IMG/VR virus record: IMGVR_UViG_3300017593_002049
Span: 1 to 54,287 of that record
DNA length: 54,287 bases
From: a virus
Strand: one strand, 5' to 3'
Shown piece after piece: positions 41,429 to 50,762 of the stretch. The translations under genes were made by a program, and so were the position numbers. Numbering within the stretch: the stretch's first letter is position 1; each line of letters opens with the position of its first letter. The notes under the pieces were generated by a model. That model did no database searches. It saw only the letters and a list, made by a program, of their open reading frames with translations, and was not told the DNA's origin.

Positions 41429-43030
41429 ATGAAACTTTTTGACAGAATGGCAGGGATGATGATAGGCCACCGCGAAATGAAACAGACGCGCACGCCGTCC
41501 AGTATTCATGACGCAAACCATCAATATGATGCCATGAACCAATTTGAACTTGGCACGTTCTACAACCAAGAAAAAATACCGCGCACCCGCCAGCAGATCT
41601 ACACCATGTGGGAGTTAATGCAAAAAGACCCACAGATTGCAGAAGCGTTGAGCTTGCACGTAACCGCCGCATTAGGTGGCCACGAAACGACAGGGGATAT
41701 GATCTTTATGACCCCGCATGACCGAATTAGAGGCAAAGGCCGCCGCGCCAAAGAATTACGTGACAAAGTGGAGCGCGAATCGCGCCACATGACGGCCATT
41801 ATTAACCGTCATATCTTTTCGCTGGCACGTCAGGCAATCGGTTTTGGTGATAGCTATGCGCGTATTTATACCGACAAACGCGTGGGCGTGGTTGGCTTGA
41901 TGAATAATCGACACACCGCGCCGCCGCTGATCATGCCGTTTGAGCAAGCAGGGGATACGATCGGTTTTCATGCGTTAGAGGAGGAGGATTTTGAGCGCTC
42001 AATAGCCAAACTAACACCCATGCAAATGTTGCGGGTAAAGATGCCGCGCATTACCAACGTGCCGCAAATGCCATTGCAGGTATGGCAGGACGAAAAAACG
42101 CTTATTTATGACAATCGGTATGACAATCCAATCTTACCGAGTGAAATTGGCGGCTCGTTCCTATATCCAATCGAGGAACCATGGCAAGACGTGACCATTA
42201 GCCGTGCTGGACTCAATAACCAGCAGATTGCAGACAGCGTAAAGCAAGCCTTTTTAACGATCAATATGGAGGGTATGCCGCCAGCGCAAGCTAAAAAATA
42301 CAAAGAGGGCATTACTAAGATGCTCAAAAACTATCGCGGACAGGTAGAGGACGCGTTTAAAGGCGGCGAGGCATTGTACGGTACAAGCTACCACGTATTA
42401 CCACAATGGGGCGACAAGCAGATATTGCAATCAGTGGGGGATATATCACAGCGCCAAGCGCCGCTTAATGAGGGCACGTTAATGATCAACCTAAGACGCT
42501 TAGCGGGTGGCCTTGGTATCGATCTAGCACTTATTGGCTGGGCTGATATGCTGGCGGGCGGTCTAGGTGATGGGGCGGCGTTCCATACGTCAGCACAGAT
42601 TATGAACAGATCCATGTTGATTCGTCAGGCTGTCATTGACGCACTAAACCACTTAATGAGTATTCACTGGGGGATCAAGTACGGTGAACACTTTGATTCT
42701 AAAGAGTACCCATGGCAGTTTGATTTTTACAGTGACCAAAACGCGGCGGCCTCACAAGCGCTCAACAACAAGCAGAACCGCGCCAACACAACAACCATTC
42801 AGGTACAGGCCATACAGATGATCAAGGAGTTGGGCTTGGACAAAGAAACGGCACAACTAATACTAGAAGACGAGATGGGTTATGACATGGCCATGGCCGA
42901 GAAGATCGCTATTTCTATTACCACGCCACCGCCAGCTGAGGGTGATCACATGATGATGCCTGATGGACAGCCAGCGCCACCACAAGACGATGAACTACCT
43001 GATGAATTGGACTTTGACGATGAAGGATAA
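41429..43030 (+). CDS. portal protein
   Basis: 533 aa. Early helical part (IYTMWELMQKDPQIAEALSLHVTAALGG in parts: MWELMQKDPQIAEAL, HVTAALGGHE), central VEDAFKGGEALYGTSYHVLPQWG and SVGDISQRQAPLNEG, a long helix and an acidic Asp-rich C-terminus (DELPDELDFDDEG). This matches portals of myophages, with the dodecameric ring docking large terminase. Located among tail genes, far from capsid and terminase genes. Confidence 0.65.
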   Translation: MKLFDRMAGMMIGHREMKQTRTPSSIHDANHQYDAMNQFELGTFYNQEKIPRTRQQIYTMWELMQKDPQIAEALSLHVTAALGGHETTGDMIFMTPHDRIRGKGRRAKELRDKVERESRHMTAIINRHIFSLARQAIGFGDSYARIYTDKRVGVVGLMNNRHTAPPLIMPFEQAGDTIGFHALEEEDFERSIAKLTPMQMLRVKMPRITNVPQMPLQVWQDEKTLIYDNRYDNPILPSEIGGSFLYPIEEPWQDVTISRAGLNNQQIADSVKQAFLTINMEGMPPAQAKKYKEGITKMLKNYRGQVEDAFKGGEALYGTSYHVLPQWGDKQILQSVGDISQRQAPLNEGTLMINLRRLAGGLGIDLALIGWADMLAGGLGDGAAFHTSAQIMNRSMLIRQAVIDALNHLMSIHWGIKYGEHFDSKEYPWQFDFYSDQNAAASQALNNKQNRANTTTIQVQAIQMIKELGLDKETAQLILEDEMGYDMAMAEKIAISITTPPPAEGDHMMMPDGQPAPPQDDELPDELDFDDEG

Positions 43031-43655
43031 TTTTTTTACCGCAGGGCGTATTACTAATAGTTTTTCCATGAACCTAGAGCGCCACCAAGCAGCACTACAA
43101 GCTAGATCGCCAGCGGCGGCCATACAAGATCTTAGAAAAATGTATGGCAAAGTTAAGGCGCACGATATCTTATTGCAGTGTATGTACGTTGTCACGATCG
43201 AGGATATTTACAGCATTGGCGCTGGCATACCATGGTTTACCGACCAGTCGTTGAGCTATCTTGTGACCGAAGCTGATTTATCGCTAGGCAGTGCTGATGC
43301 TGAGTCGTTTCATGTTGGCGCGTTACCCTCCAGCTATTTAACGCAAAAAACCGCTGATGAAATGGACATGACATTCATCGAAACAAGCACAGGCGCAATC
43401 TTTAAATCATTCAGGGCTTGCTACGACTTGGCGTTCAATAAAGACGGCACGGTAAACGTGCCTAAAGATTATTGTTTTAAGCTAAGCATTGGCCTATTCA
43501 ATCACAAAAAAACATACGACCCGCCAGCAGTTGCGCGATCTTGGATTGTAGCGGCCAAAAGCGGACGTACCGAGGCAAGCGCCATTGGCAGAAGTGAGGT
43601 TGTTAAAGAGACAATCACTTTTCAAAAAATGCGTCCACTTATTTTTGAGCGTTAA
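43020..43655 (+). CDS. second tail-tube-like protein (gp19-like)
   Basis: 211 aa from the ATG at 43020, overlapping the portal stop by 11 bp. FHVGALPSSYLTQKTADEMDMTFIET, in parts YLTQKTADEMDMTFIE, and DLAFNKDGTVNVPKDYCFKLSIGLF resemble the gp19/tube fold. May be a tube initiator or the true tube with 38778 as the initiator. Last gene of cassette G; no terminator seen before promoter H. Confidence 0.45.
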   Translation: MKDNFFTAGRITNSFSMNLERHQAALQARSPAAAIQDLRKMYGKVKAHDILLQCMYVVTIEDIYSIGAGIPWFTDQSLSYLVTEADLSLGSADAESFHVGALPSSYLTQKTADEMDMTFIETSTGAIFKSFRACYDLAFNKDGTVNVPKDYCFKLSIGLFNHKKTYDPPAVARSWIVAAKSGRTEASAIGRSEVVKETITFQKMRPLIFER

Positions 43656-43660
43656 CTCGC

Positions 43661-43700
43661 GGAACACCCCTAAAGCGCCCACCTAAAAACTTGTCAGAAT
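43661..43700 (+). promoter_or_regulatory. late promoter H
   Basis: GGAACACC at 43661 (extended CCTAAAGCG), 26 nt, CAGAAT (43695-43700). CCGTATCT (43703) can pair with AGGTACGG (43725) by 8 bp with one wobble, covering the SD of the gene at 43737. Confidence 0.75.
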
Positions 43701-43736
43701 AACCGTATCTTATTAATTACTCATAGGTACGGCTAA

Positions 43737-46700
43737 ATGGCATACACCACACAGAATAAAGCGCACAGCACCCACCACATCCCAACCCCCAACGGTCAAT
43801 CGTTCAGTCGGTACAGCCGTTATGAGACTGGCACTATCACTGGCAAACATCGTGACATGCCAGCCGTAATAGCTGATAGCACAGGCTTTGATAGCTTGGG
43901 TTTCGATAGCACGGTCGATAGTGCTGATGATAGCTGGCACGTTGTGAACGTTTTTGACTCGGTAAACACTTATATCGACAGTATGGCTATTGGCGGCGCG
44001 ATGGATAGTGACCACGCGTTACATATCGCCAATGCACAGATGGACAGCTTGGGCGGCGCTACTTGTAAGCTCGTCACCAATAATGCCGCTCAGTTTGACG
44101 GTATTGATCACGATCATACATGGTCGATTGATGCCATTAACAAGTTAATGAGCAACCCCTCACAAAACAAAAGCTACCTACCAGTAATTACCGCACCTGA
44201 ATTGATCGTTGAGGCTGAGCGCGTCACTTTTGATAGCGTGCAATGGAGCGATGATAACCATCTAATCAGCCATGGCGGTAAAGACAGCAACCTATACCTT
44301 GACCTTACCCGCGCCGATACCCGCCATGAACTTGTTACTGACTTTGATTTAGCAGACGCGCTTTTTGAAATGGACGCAGAGGAGGCGGGTTTTGACGCGT
44401 TGATGACAGAAAAACACCGCTTACACACCCTAAAGGATCGCTTGTTTCAAGCCATGGTACAGGCTGGTGATAAACCGCCAGCCATGCGCGAAAAAGGCGA
44501 CACCACGCCAGCCGAAAAAGACACAGGTTTTTACGTGGCCAACGTCACGCAAACCAAAGAGTTTAAGCGCCAAGGCGTGATTAATATCGCGTTTGTCTTT
44601 GATTTGTCGGACGGCCAAAAGCTGTCTATTTGGTTCCACAAGCCGCTAGAGTCCTCATCCAAACTGCTACCAAGCGACTACATGGTGTCGTGGAAGTGGA
44701 TGTTGAATAAGCGTGATGTAACCGCCGCCTTATCACCAAAACACGGCGAAAACGTGCAGTTGCCAGCGCTGGCACGCCGTATCATGCGTTTGGCCGCTAA
44801 GAACTCTAAACGCTTTAAAGCCGCGCAAGCACGCAAAGCTAAGGTTGAGCAAGAGCTATTGGACACAGAACAGATGGTCGCTGATAGAAAATCTACGATC
44901 AGCATGTTAGATATCGACATTATGGATTTAAACAAAAAAATCGATATGGCATTGCAAGCGCGTAAGGACGAGGCAGAGAAAGCGCCTGAGCCTGAGAAGC
45001 CAAAGGGCGGTGCTTTCTCAGAGGGTGACGCGGTTATATGGATGGGTGAGTACGGCGAGATCAGCCGTGGTACGTTCAAAAGTTATTCAGCTGATGGAAC
45101 TATGGCCACCTTTATTGATGAAGGTGGCCAAATGAACGCGCCAGTAAGCCAGCTGATTTTCAATCCTGACGTACAGCTTACGGATGAGCAGATCGCAGCC
45201 CAAAGCGAGGCCAATAAGTACAACGAAATGGAAGCGGTTATCAGCAGCTTGTCTAAGTCCAGCAAGCGTTTTAAAGAATGGGATATGACCATAGAGTCTG
45301 TCCAAGCGCTACCTAAAGAGCAGTTTTTTAGACTGGCTGATGCGCTGGCAGCGGCCAAAATGCCAGCTTACGAGCAGCTATTGACTGCTTATCGCGTAGG
45401 TAAGCAAGATTTGATCGGCATTGCTCAATCAATCATGGACAACGAGAGATCAGCTGGCCAAACAACCATTGGAATTACTAAGCGCCGCGAGCGTTTGGCG
45501 CAAATATTAAACACCGAGTTAACGTTGGTGGGATCAAAAAAAGATGACAACAGCAATGAGGACGCGACAGTCTCTATCACAGGTCAAGAGATAGACGTGA
45601 GCGAGGGCGTAGACTTCAAAACCGCCAAAAACAATGCAATGGCTTATTTTGATGAAAACCTAAAAGACAAGGTAGTTTTTTGCCGAGCTATTGATAGCGA
45701 TGTGGCCTTGAAGCGCCGTGGTGGTAAGCATATTGCAAAAGCAAATCATACATTCCGCGACAAATTACAGCTGGTTGCCGCGATTCCCGAAATGATCAAA
45801 AAAGGTAAGTATCACAGCTACACCGAAGCATACAAAGACAAAGCCCCGAATATATATGGTTACTATATTTTGACGGTATCGGTAGAAGTTGATGGTATCG
45901 CTAGAGATGCAAGAGTGGTACTTGAGAAAACAGATAAAGGCGAAGCGCTTTATGATATTGGAATAAACAAAAAAGAAGCCTTGGCAGCTCTAGGGGATGC
46001 TGTCTCAAACGAATCGTTTGATCGGCTCTCCGATCCCAGCCATTACCAAGGCTTAGATAAATCTTATCAAGATGATAATGAAAGTGTCAAGCAATTTGAC
46101 AAAGTGCCAACGAACGATGAGGTAGCTAATGACTTGATCTTAAATATTTTCTTTGATGAAGATTTAGACCTTACCAGCGACACCACTACCGATAACAAAG
46201 TAACCAAAGGCAGCGTCAACGAGTCGACGACAGTCAAAGCCACTAAGATCAGCAGTAATTTTGCGCTAGTAGAAGCAAAAAAACTAATCGTATCGCATGA
46301 TGCGGCAGGTGTTGCCAATCCTGATTTTCCACAAGCACTACAGCCGCGTGATCGTAGCGATAAAAAATCCGTTGAGGCGATCAAGGCCAATGCTAAAAAA
46401 CTTCAACCCGAAAAACTAGGCCAAACAGACCGAGTGGGGAACGGTGCGCCTATCGTGGGTGATGACTTAGTTGTTGAAAGTGGCAACGGTAGAGCTATGG
46501 CCGTAAAGCTGGCATACGACAATGGCGATGCCGAAAACTACCGCGCATGGCTTGTTGAAAATGCTAATGAGTTTGGGTTTAGCGCTGAACAGGTCGAAAA
46601 CTACAAACAGCCAGTGTTAGTGAGGGTTCGCACGACCGCTATAGATAGAATGGATTTTGCTATTGAAGCAAATCAAGACGGTTATCCACAATATTTCGAT

Positions 46701-47993
46701 AACGAAGAAAGCGGCGATGGAGTAGAAAAAACCGTTTCAGTTTATGTCAACAGCCGTGGCCGCGTACTGGCCACCGTAACCGAACAGGCTGGCAAGTACC
46801 ATGTCAAAGGCGAGAACTTTAGCGGCGGCAATTATCCTGATGATGCCAGCGTTCTAAAACAGCTTGAAGTGATCAAAGCAAGCAACGCGTCCATGAAGCT
46901 AAAAGAGGGTAAAGAGTTTTTTAGCGCTGATGATACTGGTAAGAGCTACCCGCCAGTAGAGCGCGATCAAGACGGCAACTATATCGCTTACATGGACAAC
47001 ACCAAAAAAGATCATTGGTCAGCAGCCATGCAATCGGACGGCAGCTTTATCGTCTACCCCGACAACGCCCAAACCCGCGCCTATAGAAACAGTAAGCCTA
47101 AATTCTTTGACGGCGTGGCAGACCTATTGGCCGCATACCCCGCGTTTAAAGGTATTGAAAAGCTAATCGCTGAGGAATTGCAAGCCGAAGCTGATTATGA
47201 CGAATACGATGAGATCGACAGCAGCGAATACCCGCAAATGTTCCTAGACCGCAATAAGGACAAGCTAAACATTTTAGGTATTGGCGATGACGATATTCAT
47301 GTCGGACTTGAAGACGACTACGAAAATAAATCGGATTATAACGACCTATACCACATTGACAGCGGCCTTTTTGCACGACAGACGCTAAATTTTGCCGATG
47401 CCGTTTGTAAGACCGTGGACGCGGCGATCTCGCTTGGCGCTGATGCTGTGGTTGGTGACTTTACCGCTACCGCTTATCAAAACTCAATGTTTGACGGCCT
47501 AGATAGTAAATCTAACCCAACTTACGGTATCACCGTTCAGATCGAAAAGGGCGGCGTTTACTTGCGTGCTGAGATCAATGCGTATGGAGAGTGCAAGATA
47601 TTAAAAGGTGCAAGCGGTACTGACGTTATTACCACGATTAAGCACGTATTCACTGACAACACTAACGAATATCAATCAGCGCTGGCAGACGCGCTAGACA
47701 TACAGGTAGATGAGGATATGACCACAACAGATACGCATGACATACCTGATGCCACTCTACCGGTCGAGCCAGCTGAAAGTGCACTTGCTAAACGTATCAA
47801 TGAGATTGAGCAGCAAATGAGCACCGCCGACTTTGACCCCACGGCAGTTGATACTGACGAGCTCATCGACTTGGTAGATCAGGTTGAGGACGATGCCGAG
47901 CTTACCGCCAAGCTAGAAGCTATCAGCGTGACCTTGCAGCAAAAAACGATTGCTATCAGCTTAAGAGCCCTTACCGACATGGCTGGCGCGTAA
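43737..47993 (+). CDS. giant polyvalent protein: DarA-like + LPD-like + DdrB-ParB
   Basis: 1418 aa. Residues 1-230 hold a cluster of FDS-type motifs (FDSL 51, FDST 56, FDSV 73, FDGI 120, FDSV 165, FDAL 219) and look like a head-targeting propeptide. Residues about 262-370 (FVFDLSDGQKLSIWFHKP, YMVSWKWMLNKRDVTAAL) match defence-against-restriction DarA-related proteins. About 618-770 looks like a large-polyvalent-protein (LPD) domain. About 835-970 (LIVSHDAAGVANPDFPQALQ in part, DDLVVESGNGRAMAV, QPVLVRVRT) is a DdrB-like ParB domain. By analogy with P1 Dar/Ddr proteins it is packaged in the head, injected and protects phage DNA. Confidence 0.7.
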   Translation: MAYTTQNKAHSTHHIPTPNGQSFSRYSRYETGTITGKHRDMPAVIADSTGFDSLGFDSTVDSADDSWHVVNVFDSVNTYIDSMAIGGAMDSDHALHIANAQMDSLGGATCKLVTNNAAQFDGIDHDHTWSIDAINKLMSNPSQNKSYLPVITAPELIVEAERVTFDSVQWSDDNHLISHGGKDSNLYLDLTRADTRHELVTDFDLADALFEMDAEEAGFDALMTEKHRLHTLKDRLFQAMVQAGDKPPAMREKGDTTPAEKDTGFYVANVTQTKEFKRQGVINIAFVFDLSDGQKLSIWFHKPLESSSKLLPSDYMVSWKWMLNKRDVTAALSPKHGENVQLPALARRIMRLAAKNSKRFKAAQARKAKVEQELLDTEQMVADRKSTISMLDIDIMDLNKKIDMALQARKDEAEKAPEPEKPKGGAFSEGDAVIWMGEYGEISRGTFKSYSADGTMATFIDEGGQMNAPVSQLIFNPDVQLTDEQIAAQSEANKYNEMEAVISSLSKSSKRFKEWDMTIESVQALPKEQFFRLADALAAAKMPAYEQLLTAYRVGKQDLIGIAQSIMDNERSAGQTTIGITKRRERLAQILNTELTLVGSKKDDNSNEDATVSITGQEIDVSEGVDFKTAKNNAMAYFDENLKDKVVFCRAIDSDVALKRRGGKHIAKANHTFRDKLQLVAAIPEMIKKGKYHSYTEAYKDKAPNIYGYYILTVSVEVDGIARDARVVLEKTDKGEALYDIGINKKEALAALGDAVSNESFDRLSDPSHYQGLDKSYQDDNESVKQFDKVPTNDEVANDLILNIFFDEDLDLTSDTTTDNKVTKGSVNESTTVKATKISSNFALVEAKKLIVSHDAAGVANPDFPQALQPRDRSDKKSVEAIKANAKKLQPEKLGQTDRVGNGAPIVGDDLVVESGNGRAMAVKLAYDNGDAENYRAWLVENANEFGFSAEQVENYKQPVLVRVRTTAIDRMDFAIEANQDGYPQYFDNEESGDGVEKTVSVYVNSRGRVLATVTEQAGKYHVKGENFSGGNYPDDASVLKQLEVIKASNASMKLKEGKEFFSADDTGKSYPPVERDQDGNYIAYMDNTKKDHWSAAMQSDGSFIVYPDNAQTRAYRNSKPKFFDGVADLLAAYPAFKGIEKLIAEELQAEADYDEYDEIDSSEYPQMFLDRNKDKLNILGIGDDDIHVGLEDDYENKSDYNDLYHIDSGLFARQTLNFADAVCKTVDAAISLGADAVVGDFTATAYQNSMFDGLDSKSNPTYGITVQIEKGGVYLRAEINAYGECKILKGASGTDVITTIKHVFTDNTNEYQSALADALDIQVDEDMTTTDTHDIPDATLPVEPAESALAKRINEIEQQMSTADFDPTAVDTDELIDLVDQVEDDAELTAKLEAISVTLQQKTIAISLRALTDMAGA

Positions 47994-48856
47994 TGCTGGA
48001 CACACCAGCCAACAACAAAAGCCAAAAGCCTAGCGGTAAAACGTTAGGCAGCGTTTGGCGTGAAAAAGGCTTAAACAAAAACCTTGTTGTAAAAATTAGA
48101 CCAGTTGTTGAGGGAAATTTTGAGGGCGGCCAAGGTCAGCAGACCTATAACATTGATACCAGCCAGCCCACGGTTGAATCTATTTTTGAGGATGCCGATT
48201 TTTCCATCGAAAGCCAGTACAGCACGCCGTTTGAATCATCAAACCCTGAGGGGCGCCTACCTAACCTAATGGGTATGATCCAGTCCGGCCAAATTAACGC
48301 CGCTTACTATAGCTTGTTTGCCCTATCAAATGATCCAACTGGTGTGGGTGCTACGGTTGCCGAGGGTGTTTCAATGGCAGCTAATGTAACAGGCGTGGGT
48401 GACATGCTGAGCGAGTCTGAGGGCAAACTTCAAGGTTTGCTCGGGCGCTCAAACTTCACTAAGTTAAACAGCCGTCAGATATTCACGTCTTCTAACTCTG
48501 TGCGCATCACTGGCACGTTGTTTTTTCAAGCATGGGCTAACGCAAAAGTTGAGGTAGAAGACGCTTTACAGCAATTACAAATATGGTCGTCAGCCGCTGA
48601 ACTATCTAAGCAATCGCTATTAGTTGGCGGGATAAAGGACGGTTTTTCTGAGGCCATGTTTCCCTCAATTATCCCCCCATTGGTACAACTTCAATACGGC
48701 GGTAAAACTTACAGCCCGATGGTAATTGAAAGTGTATCAGCACCTATAACGGCCCCCATGACCAAGGACGGCGACCGCATTGCCGTTAGGGTACAAGTCG
48801 TATTTTTATCATTAACCGCATGGGATGCACAAAACATCATCGACACAAGGCGCTAA
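47993..48856 (+). CDS. baseplate/tube-initiation protein (gp48/54-like)
   Basis: 287 aa; the ATG shares one base with the previous stop. C-terminal part (NSVRITGTLFFQAWANAK, FPSIIPPLVQLQYGGKTYSPMVIESVSAP in parts PPLVQLQYGGKTY, RIAVRVQVVFLSLTAWD) fits proteins that cap the baseplate and start tube growth. It precedes the tail chaperone gene. Assignment by pattern and neighbours. Confidence 0.45.
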   Translation: MLDTPANNKSQKPSGKTLGSVWREKGLNKNLVVKIRPVVEGNFEGGQGQQTYNIDTSQPTVESIFEDADFSIESQYSTPFESSNPEGRLPNLMGMIQSGQINAAYYSLFALSNDPTGVGATVAEGVSMAANVTGVGDMLSESEGKLQGLLGRSNFTKLNSRQIFTSSNSVRITGTLFFQAWANAKVEVEDALQQLQIWSSAAELSKQSLLVGGIKDGFSEAMFPSIIPPLVQLQYGGKTYSPMVIESVSAPITAPMTKDGDRIAVRVQVVFLSLTAWDAQNIIDTRR

Positions 48857-48858
48857 TC

Positions 48859-49596
48859 ATGACCACAACACTAACCATCCAGCTATTAAATGAAAGCGTA
48901 AGCTTACCTGATCTCACTATCGGCGGTGCGATAGACATTGCTCATATACCGTCAGAGTTTAACGAAAAACGCCTGAGCGCTTTAATCGGCCATTTAATCG
49001 GCGATGCAGCGCTGGCAGGTCGATTAACCGCGCAAGAGCGCTATTACATACTGCTAAACCATCAAGCCACCACCAGCCACAAGTACAACGCTGATGACGC
49101 TGGCGCAAACGATGAGTATATGTTTGAAACCATCCAATCAGACGTGCCAAATGAGGTGCAGGTGGGCGAGCTGACAATCAATCACTTACTGGGCGCTCAT
49201 GTTGTTGTTTTAGAGGGGATCTGCGAAAACGTGGCCGACTGGCTGATCGGACAAATGGCGTGCCAGCTTAGCGGCAATCTAGCCAGCATTATTGGTGGTG
49301 AAGACGTTGTATGGGAACCAATGCCAGCAACAATGACTGACAGCGAGATCAATGCAGCCATTCAAGAACGATTTAAGTTTATCAACGGTTTATCTGCTAC
49401 GAGCAAGTTTAACGATCTTGTCGATGCCTATAGTAACGGCACATATCAGCTGGCGCACTTTGTCAAATTAGGTAGCGACAATAAAGGCTTAACCGTTATT
49501 AAGTCAGGAGGTGACGGCGATATGGAGCCGTCACGATTTCACACCCTTGACCATTTATCAGGGGCGGCCGCAAGACTTGCAACATGCCTTGCTTGA
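48859..49596 (+). CDS. tail assembly chaperone (short form)
   Basis: 245 aa from the ATG at 48859. Soluble, beta-rich N-terminus (LTIQLLNESVSLPDLTIGGA) then helical (LSALIGHLIGDAALAG). It overlaps by 86 bp a second frame (49511-49795) lacking a usable start, the classic layout of the G/GT or E/E' tail chaperones. Here the second frame is +1. A GGGG run at 49561-49564 could allow tRNA-Gly to slip by one base. Confidence 0.5.
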   Translation: MTTTLTIQLLNESVSLPDLTIGGAIDIAHIPSEFNEKRLSALIGHLIGDAALAGRLTAQERYYILLNHQATTSHKYNADDAGANDEYMFETIQSDVPNEVQVGELTINHLLGAHVVVLEGICENVADWLIGQMACQLSGNLASIIGGEDVVWEPMPATMTDSEINAAIQERFKFINGLSATSKFNDLVDAYSNGTYQLAHFVKLGSDNKGLTVIKSGGDGDMEPSRFHTLDHLSGAAARLATCLA

Positions 49597-49795
49597 GGAT
49601 GCTTTTACCATGGTGGAACACGGCAAAATGAGCTTATCAGAAGCCCTTAAAATGGGATTGTCTTTTGTAAAGTTGTATCGAGACTCACCAAGTTTTGAGC
49701 GCGTATCAAAAACTATTGAAGCCGAGCGTCTTTACAAGGTAGGGGTTATTGATCGTTTAAATGCAATTGTTACGACCAATTCAGCAAGACGATAA
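49511..49795 (+). CDS. tail chaperone extension (probable +1 frameshift product)
   Basis: Frame of 94 codons whose first candidate start, GTG 49511, lies inside its own AGGAGG and so is badly spaced; no other good start exists before 49610. If the ribosome slips +1 at 49561-49564, the product is about 311 aa with 235 residues from the upstream frame and a helical tail (RPQDLQHALLEDAFTMVEHG). Extended chaperones bind the tape measure protein. Confidence 0.5.
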   Translation: MTAIWSRHDFTPLTIYQGRPQDLQHALLEDAFTMVEHGKMSLSEALKMGLSFVKLYRDSPSFERVSKTIEAERLYKVGVIDRLNAIVTTNSARR

Positions 49796-49833
49796 ATATA
49801 TAAAATTTAGCATAGTAAAAGGAGTGACACGGC

Positions 49834-50370
49834 ATGAGCCACAAAGTCGCCACCGCAAAAATTGCGCTGGCAAACATTGTTGGTAACGGCGCGAATGTGG
49901 CTGCTGTCGGCGCAGGTGGTGAGGTTTTCGCCCGCGAGCTTGGTCAGACGCATTTGTTCTTGTACCTAAATTTACCCATTTGGGTATTCTTTATCTTGAC
50001 CGTGGTGCTGGCCGCCATTGGATCGGTCGCATCCTTATACGTAGATGTAATGAAAGAGGCACGTTTGTCTTATACCCAAAAGTTTATGAATCTTGTGATG
50101 GGGTTTTTAGCGGGGTTGATCGGCGCATTTATCATTTTACCTACGTTTGTATCGAGTCCAACAATGGCGATGCTGATGTTTACAGGGCTATGTTCAGGGT
50201 TTGCAGGCACGCTACTGGTCTTCAATCTTGGCGAGGCTATCCGTAGTACTGAGCTCTGGGATGGTCTAAGAAAAATATTTACTACCTTCACCCTTAACGG
50301 TATCAAAACAATGGCAATGAGCCGCCTTAGGTTATTGGCTGCGTGGATTTTAAAGGAGGATGACAAGTGA
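49834..50370 (+). CDS. putative holin (LydA-like)
   Basis: 178 aa with three hydrophobic segments (LPIWVFFILTVVLAAIGSVA; LVMGFLAGLIGAFIILPTFV; MLMFTGLCSGFAGTLLVF) and a basic C-terminus. AGGAG is 9 nt before the ATG. Two genes upstream of the endolysin, so a holin of the LydA/superfamily III type is most likely: it opens the inner membrane for lysis. Confidence 0.55.
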   Translation: MSHKVATAKIALANIVGNGANVAAVGAGGEVFARELGQTHLFLYLNLPIWVFFILTVVLAAIGSVASLYVDVMKEARLSYTQKFMNLVMGFLAGLIGAFIILPTFVSSPTMAMLMFTGLCSGFAGTLLVFNLGEAIRSTELWDGLRKIFTTFTLNGIKTMAMSRLRLLAAWILKEDDK

Positions 50371-50756
50371 GCTACCTATACACACTATTTGACTGGCGCT
50401 TGATCAATCTCATTGCCCCATTTATTGGTATTACCGTATGCGTTTACCTACTGATGAGTAAAAACACTTGCACGGTCCAAAAGTCAATATCAACCATATT
50501 GGCGCTGGGCGTACTGTCGTGGCTCATGCTTATTTGGGCGGACTGGGGCAGCACCATATTTGAGCCCTCTTATCAGAGTGCTTTAGCACGGGTAATCATG
50601 GTCTTTATGATGCTGATTGTGGCTTTTGTTTTACGCCGTGCGACCAAGCGCAATCGATCTTTATCAATCAAAACAAGGATATTATCCGCTGAAAATGAGC
50701 TGCTAAAAGAACAGCTTAATATCATGCGCGGCAAAACCGAACCTACACAGGAGTAA
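50367..50756 (+). CDS. small lysis-cassette membrane protein
   Basis: 129 aa, GTG start overlapping the holin stop (GTGA), AGGAGG 7 nt upstream. Three hydrophobic segments (LIAPFIGITVCVYLLM; STILALGVLSWLMLIWA; VIMVFMMLIVAFVL) and a coiled-coil C-terminus (RILSAENELLKEQLNIM). Between holin and endolysin: antiholin or second holin. Confidence 0.5.
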   Translation: MSYLYTLFDWRLINLIAPFIGITVCVYLLMSKNTCTVQKSISTILALGVLSWLMLIWADWGSTIFEPSYQSALARVIMVFMMLIVAFVLRRATKRNRSLSIKTRILSAENELLKEQLNIMRGKTEPTQE

Positions 50757-50762
50757 TGCTTT

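Noticed and set aside
49616-49655. GGAACAC followed 33 nt later by TAAAAT inside the chaperone-extension frame, resembling a tenth late promoter.
   Set aside because: It lies within coding sequence, has no late gene within 60 nt and no upstream terminator; the spacing match is probably chance. RNA 5'-end mapping would decide.
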